Shown piece after piece: positions 5,898-8,669 of a stretch of 8,669 nucleotides of DNA (positions within the stretch are counted from its first letter, which is position 1; each line of letters starts with the position of its first letter). The stretch is taken from assembly GCA_017645255.1 (NCBI GenBank), contig JAGCPI010000016.1, forward strand, positions 1 to 8,669. Direction: 5' to 3'. The position numbers and the translations under genes were made by a program. This DNA comes from a bacterium. GTDB lineage: Bacteria > Bacillota_I > Bacilli_A > Mycoplasmatales > Mycoplasmoidaceae. Under the pieces are notes generated by a model, which had not been told where the DNA came from, did no database searches, and saw nothing but the letters and a program-made list of their open reading frames with translations.

Positions 5898-8669
5898 TTA
5901 ATTTGGACTAACACCCATGGATTCGAAGTTATAAGATCAAGTTGGTCCTTTAATCGTTGGGCTATCATTAATACTATTAGTTGGGTTGGCAGCTCAATTA
6001 AATAATCACGTTAATGCGTTGGCATAACCAAAGTCATAATCTTGTACATTCATTCCAGGTGGAACATCATAATATCTTCCCATGTCATTAAGTGCTTGTC
6101 ATTCACATCCTTTAAAATAAGAGAAGTAATTATCATATTCATAATTATGATAAGTTAAAGTACCATAAGTATCATAATATTGACCAGTACCTTCATCAGG
6201 CCACATTACTCCAATTATCCGACATGAGTCACGGTTGGTAGCAAAGTAATTTTGTTCGCCCCCAATTTGGTTATCATACATTCATTGTTCTCATAATGGG
6301 TCAATACTAATTCATTCTTGGTATTGGGGCATTCAAACTTGGGTTCAAACGTGGTATCTACTTTCAACTGCTGCTCCCGTATCAGAAGAAGTAGCATTTG
6401 CCCGCGGTCAGTCATTACCTAATACTGGTCTTGAAACAAAACCAAGTAATTTTAATAAGGTGCAAGTTAAGTCAGCGTAATTACCACACACTCCTTCTTG
6501 CTTTTCAAATAATTGCCGTTCAGTATATTGATATCGTGATTGATAAGCCCCTAAATCTTCCATGTTGGTCATCACTCAGTTTTCAGTAGCAATTACCTTA
6601 TTAATTGGATTTGAATAAGATTGAGCAATTTGGTTTGCTACTTGCACCATGGTTTGATTTGGATCATACCAGTTAATGGAGTCTTCACCGTTCATTCACC
6701 ATCCAGTTGGGGATTCATCAGCTCATCCATACGTAGCAGATCATTCCATATAGTTAGAAGCATTTTCTTCTTCAGTGTGAGCATAAAATCTGGTATCAGA
6801 TGCATTTTCATTAGTTAATGGCACAATATTGGTACCATTAATTTGAAATGGATAAGTATCATCAGTAGTTTGACTATTGTAACTATTTGCTCCTTTAACA
6901 TATCCAAAGTTATAAACTTGGTTTTGGGAATAAAAGTTAGTTATTCCTGCATTAGTACCCCAAAAAGCAATTTTTTCACCTGGAACATAAGGAATCGTAC
7001 TAAATCATTGTTGCACATCAGCTAATGTAGTCTTTGAGTTAATTGTTAATGCTTTAACAGTTGTATAAGTAGTGCTATTTGGTTGTTCGTAACTAAGATC
7101 AATTGTTGATGTATCACTAGTTGATGAAGCAGTGGCAAATCCATTATTAACGTTATTGTAATAAAGACCAAAACTAGTAGCATATGCTGGTCAATAATTC
7201 TTAATTTGACTAGTAAATGCTAAAGTGTCAGTCATGCCATTGGCAAGAATATTTCCATCAATTCAATTAGTGCCATTAGCAAAATCAATCCCAATGAAAC
7301 TTTGTTTTGGGTTATTACCTTGTAAGTGTGTAGTTACTGGTAATGGTAAGATAACTGAAGTTGTGCCTGTTGCAGAACTTATTGGGCTTAAAGTTAAACT
7401 ATTTGCACTCGTATATGTTTTTGCAAGATTAGTCAAGGTACTATCAATTGCTCCTGCATTAGTACTTTCAATAGTACCAATGGTGTTTCCATTTACTTGG
7501 ACATCAAACTTAATGTTTGGTAAACTGTTACCACTTAAACTTAAGGTTCCATTAGTTGGATCATAAGCAACATTACTTAAAGTTGTAGCACTTAAGGTGC
7601 TATACAATCCTTGGGGTTTGATGGCTAAATTAGTATTCAATCCATTTCAAGAAGTTCATGAGGTATAAAGATCCATGTAAGTATTTAAACCATTACCATT
7701 ACTAGTTTGATAATTAGTATCACCATTATTTTCGTCAGCTTGTCAAGTGTTATAGTTGAAATTGGAAGCAATGTTAACATTTCAACTTTCTTTTGATTGC
7801 GTAGCAATGATCGACCCATTAGTACCTCAGGATGTAGCATATACACTTAAAATGTCCCCCGGTTGACAATTATATTGATATACAAATGTGTTGTTATTAT
7901 AATCATTAGCATTTAAATAATAACTTTCACCAGAAATGTTGTCGTTAACAATGTATTTTCCCGTAAATGGATCATACAAAGAAATATGTAATGTCGCATC
8001 TGGGTTAGTACCTAAGATAGTTGCACCCCCGTTAGTATCAATATCAAATTTAGTACCATTATCTTGAAAGTAAAATAATCAACCATCTTCAGCTCCTGAA
8101 AATTGGTTATTAGCATCCCCAACGGTCCCTTGGTTATCATCTTGTTGGTTCGCAATGGTTTCACTTTGAATTCCATATAAAGTATAAATACAAAAATTAT
8201 CAATGGTAGTATCACTAGTAGTCATGACGTTTTGAATGTCATTAAAACTATCCATGGTATTTGTATAGCCTTTAGTAGTAGATGGAGCACTACTAGTGTT
8301 AAAGTGTCATCCACTTTGGGTAGTATTAGCTGGTTCTATCGTATATTTATCAGTTACACCAATTTGGCCTACAGTTTGTTGGGGATCTGTAGCTGGTGAA
8401 AATTGACTAGAGGTACTTGGAGTGTAAGGAGCATAGGGAACGTTTAACGTAGTAGTAGCATTTTTCGCAGAACTAGCAATTCCTAGTGAAGAAGTTAAAT
8501 CATAACTAGTAATTACTCATGCATATTGATCAGGTTGAAATTCATAAACCGCGGGACCTTGAATGACAAATTGAATGCCATTAGTTAACTTGCCTAAATC
8601 ATCTTTACAACCAAAGGGGCATTCTAGTCAATTCGTATTTCAAGTTGCATTAAGTGGAACATGTACTGC
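5898..8669 (-). CDS. Large surface protein with transglutaminase-like domain, C-terminal 923 aa
   Basis: The open frame enters from the right edge, so the N-terminus, where a signal peptide or lipoprotein box would be, is missing. Numbering starts at the first visible codon (8667-8669). Residues 674-795 form a transglutaminase-like fold. An ENWVMTNMED helix (696-705) precedes EGVCGNYADLTCTLLKLLGF (725-744), in which Cys728 is the expected nucleophile. YHVWTQVW (772-779) supplies His773, and EWISIDP (785-791) supplies Asp790. The Cys-His-Asp order and spacing (45 and 17 residues) are normal for the superfamily, whose bacterial members include proteases, amide-bond modifiers and cross-linking enzymes; which reaction applies is unknown. 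The upstream 670 residues are Asn/Ser/Thr/Gly/Asp/Trp/Tyr-rich, poor in Lys, and look like extracellular beta domains. A Tyr-rich tail follows (830-852). No transmembrane helix is seen in the visible part. Many Trp codons are TGA. The C-terminus is followed closely by a terminator. Confidence 0.88.

Noticed and set aside
6215..7025. Several ORFs of 60 to 66 codons in other frames at 6215-7025
   Set aside because: They lie inside the large minus-strand protein, lack ribosome sites and have no protein-like composition; the main frame carries the transglutaminase motifs.
1..8669. CRISPR array, tandem repeats, rRNA, SRP RNA, tmRNA or RNase P RNA
   Set aside because: I looked for regularly spaced repeats and for the conserved cores of these RNAs and found none.

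Overview
The window is AT-rich DNA from a wall-less bacterium of the class Mollicutes (Mycoplasma, Ureaplasma or Spiroplasma type). The main evidence is the genetic code. Every long minus-strand gene is interrupted by TGA if the standard code is used, but reads through cleanly when TGA is tryptophan (translation table 4). The base composition, the poor or absent Shine-Dalgarno sites and the IS1138-like insertion sequence agree with this. I cannot name the species. All coordinates below use code 4.

Layout from left to right. (1) 1-274: 5' end of an insertion sequence reading leftward off the window, with an N-terminal transposase fragment and a hairpin placed between the element end and the transposase start. 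(2) 348-869, minus: a small three-helix membrane protein of unknown function. (3) 966-1041, plus: tRNA-Arg with anticodon CCG and a good terminator; CGG codons do occur in genes of this window. (4) 1134-1742, minus: a membrane-protein gene broken by two in-frame TAA codons. (5) 1902-3428, minus: a complete 12-helix major facilitator superfamily transporter with its own promoter, leader hairpin, Shine-Dalgarno site and terminator. (6) 3429-3878: an intergenic stretch with a tiny ORF remnant, a structured GC-richer island and a strong minus-strand terminator. (7) 3879-4670, minus: an unrecognised membrane protein. It diverges from (8) 4809-5438, plus: ribonuclease HII. (9) 5439-5897: noncoding, with two nested inverted repeats just after rnhB and a strong hairpin terminator at the far end. 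(10) 5898-8669, minus: the last 923 residues of a very large, Asn/Ser/Thr/Trp/Tyr-rich, probably surface-exposed protein that carries a transglutaminase-like Cys-His-Asp domain near its C-terminus.

The genes do not form one obvious pathway or operon. The transporter, the two or three small membrane proteins and the large surface protein suggest a cell-envelope and host-interface region, interspersed with two housekeeping items (tRNA-Arg and RNase HII). The most interesting object is the large transglutaminase-like protein. The other points worth a second look are the doubly nonsense-mutated membrane gene, the hairpin that may hold the transposase ribosome site, and the structured intergenic element at 3751-3839.
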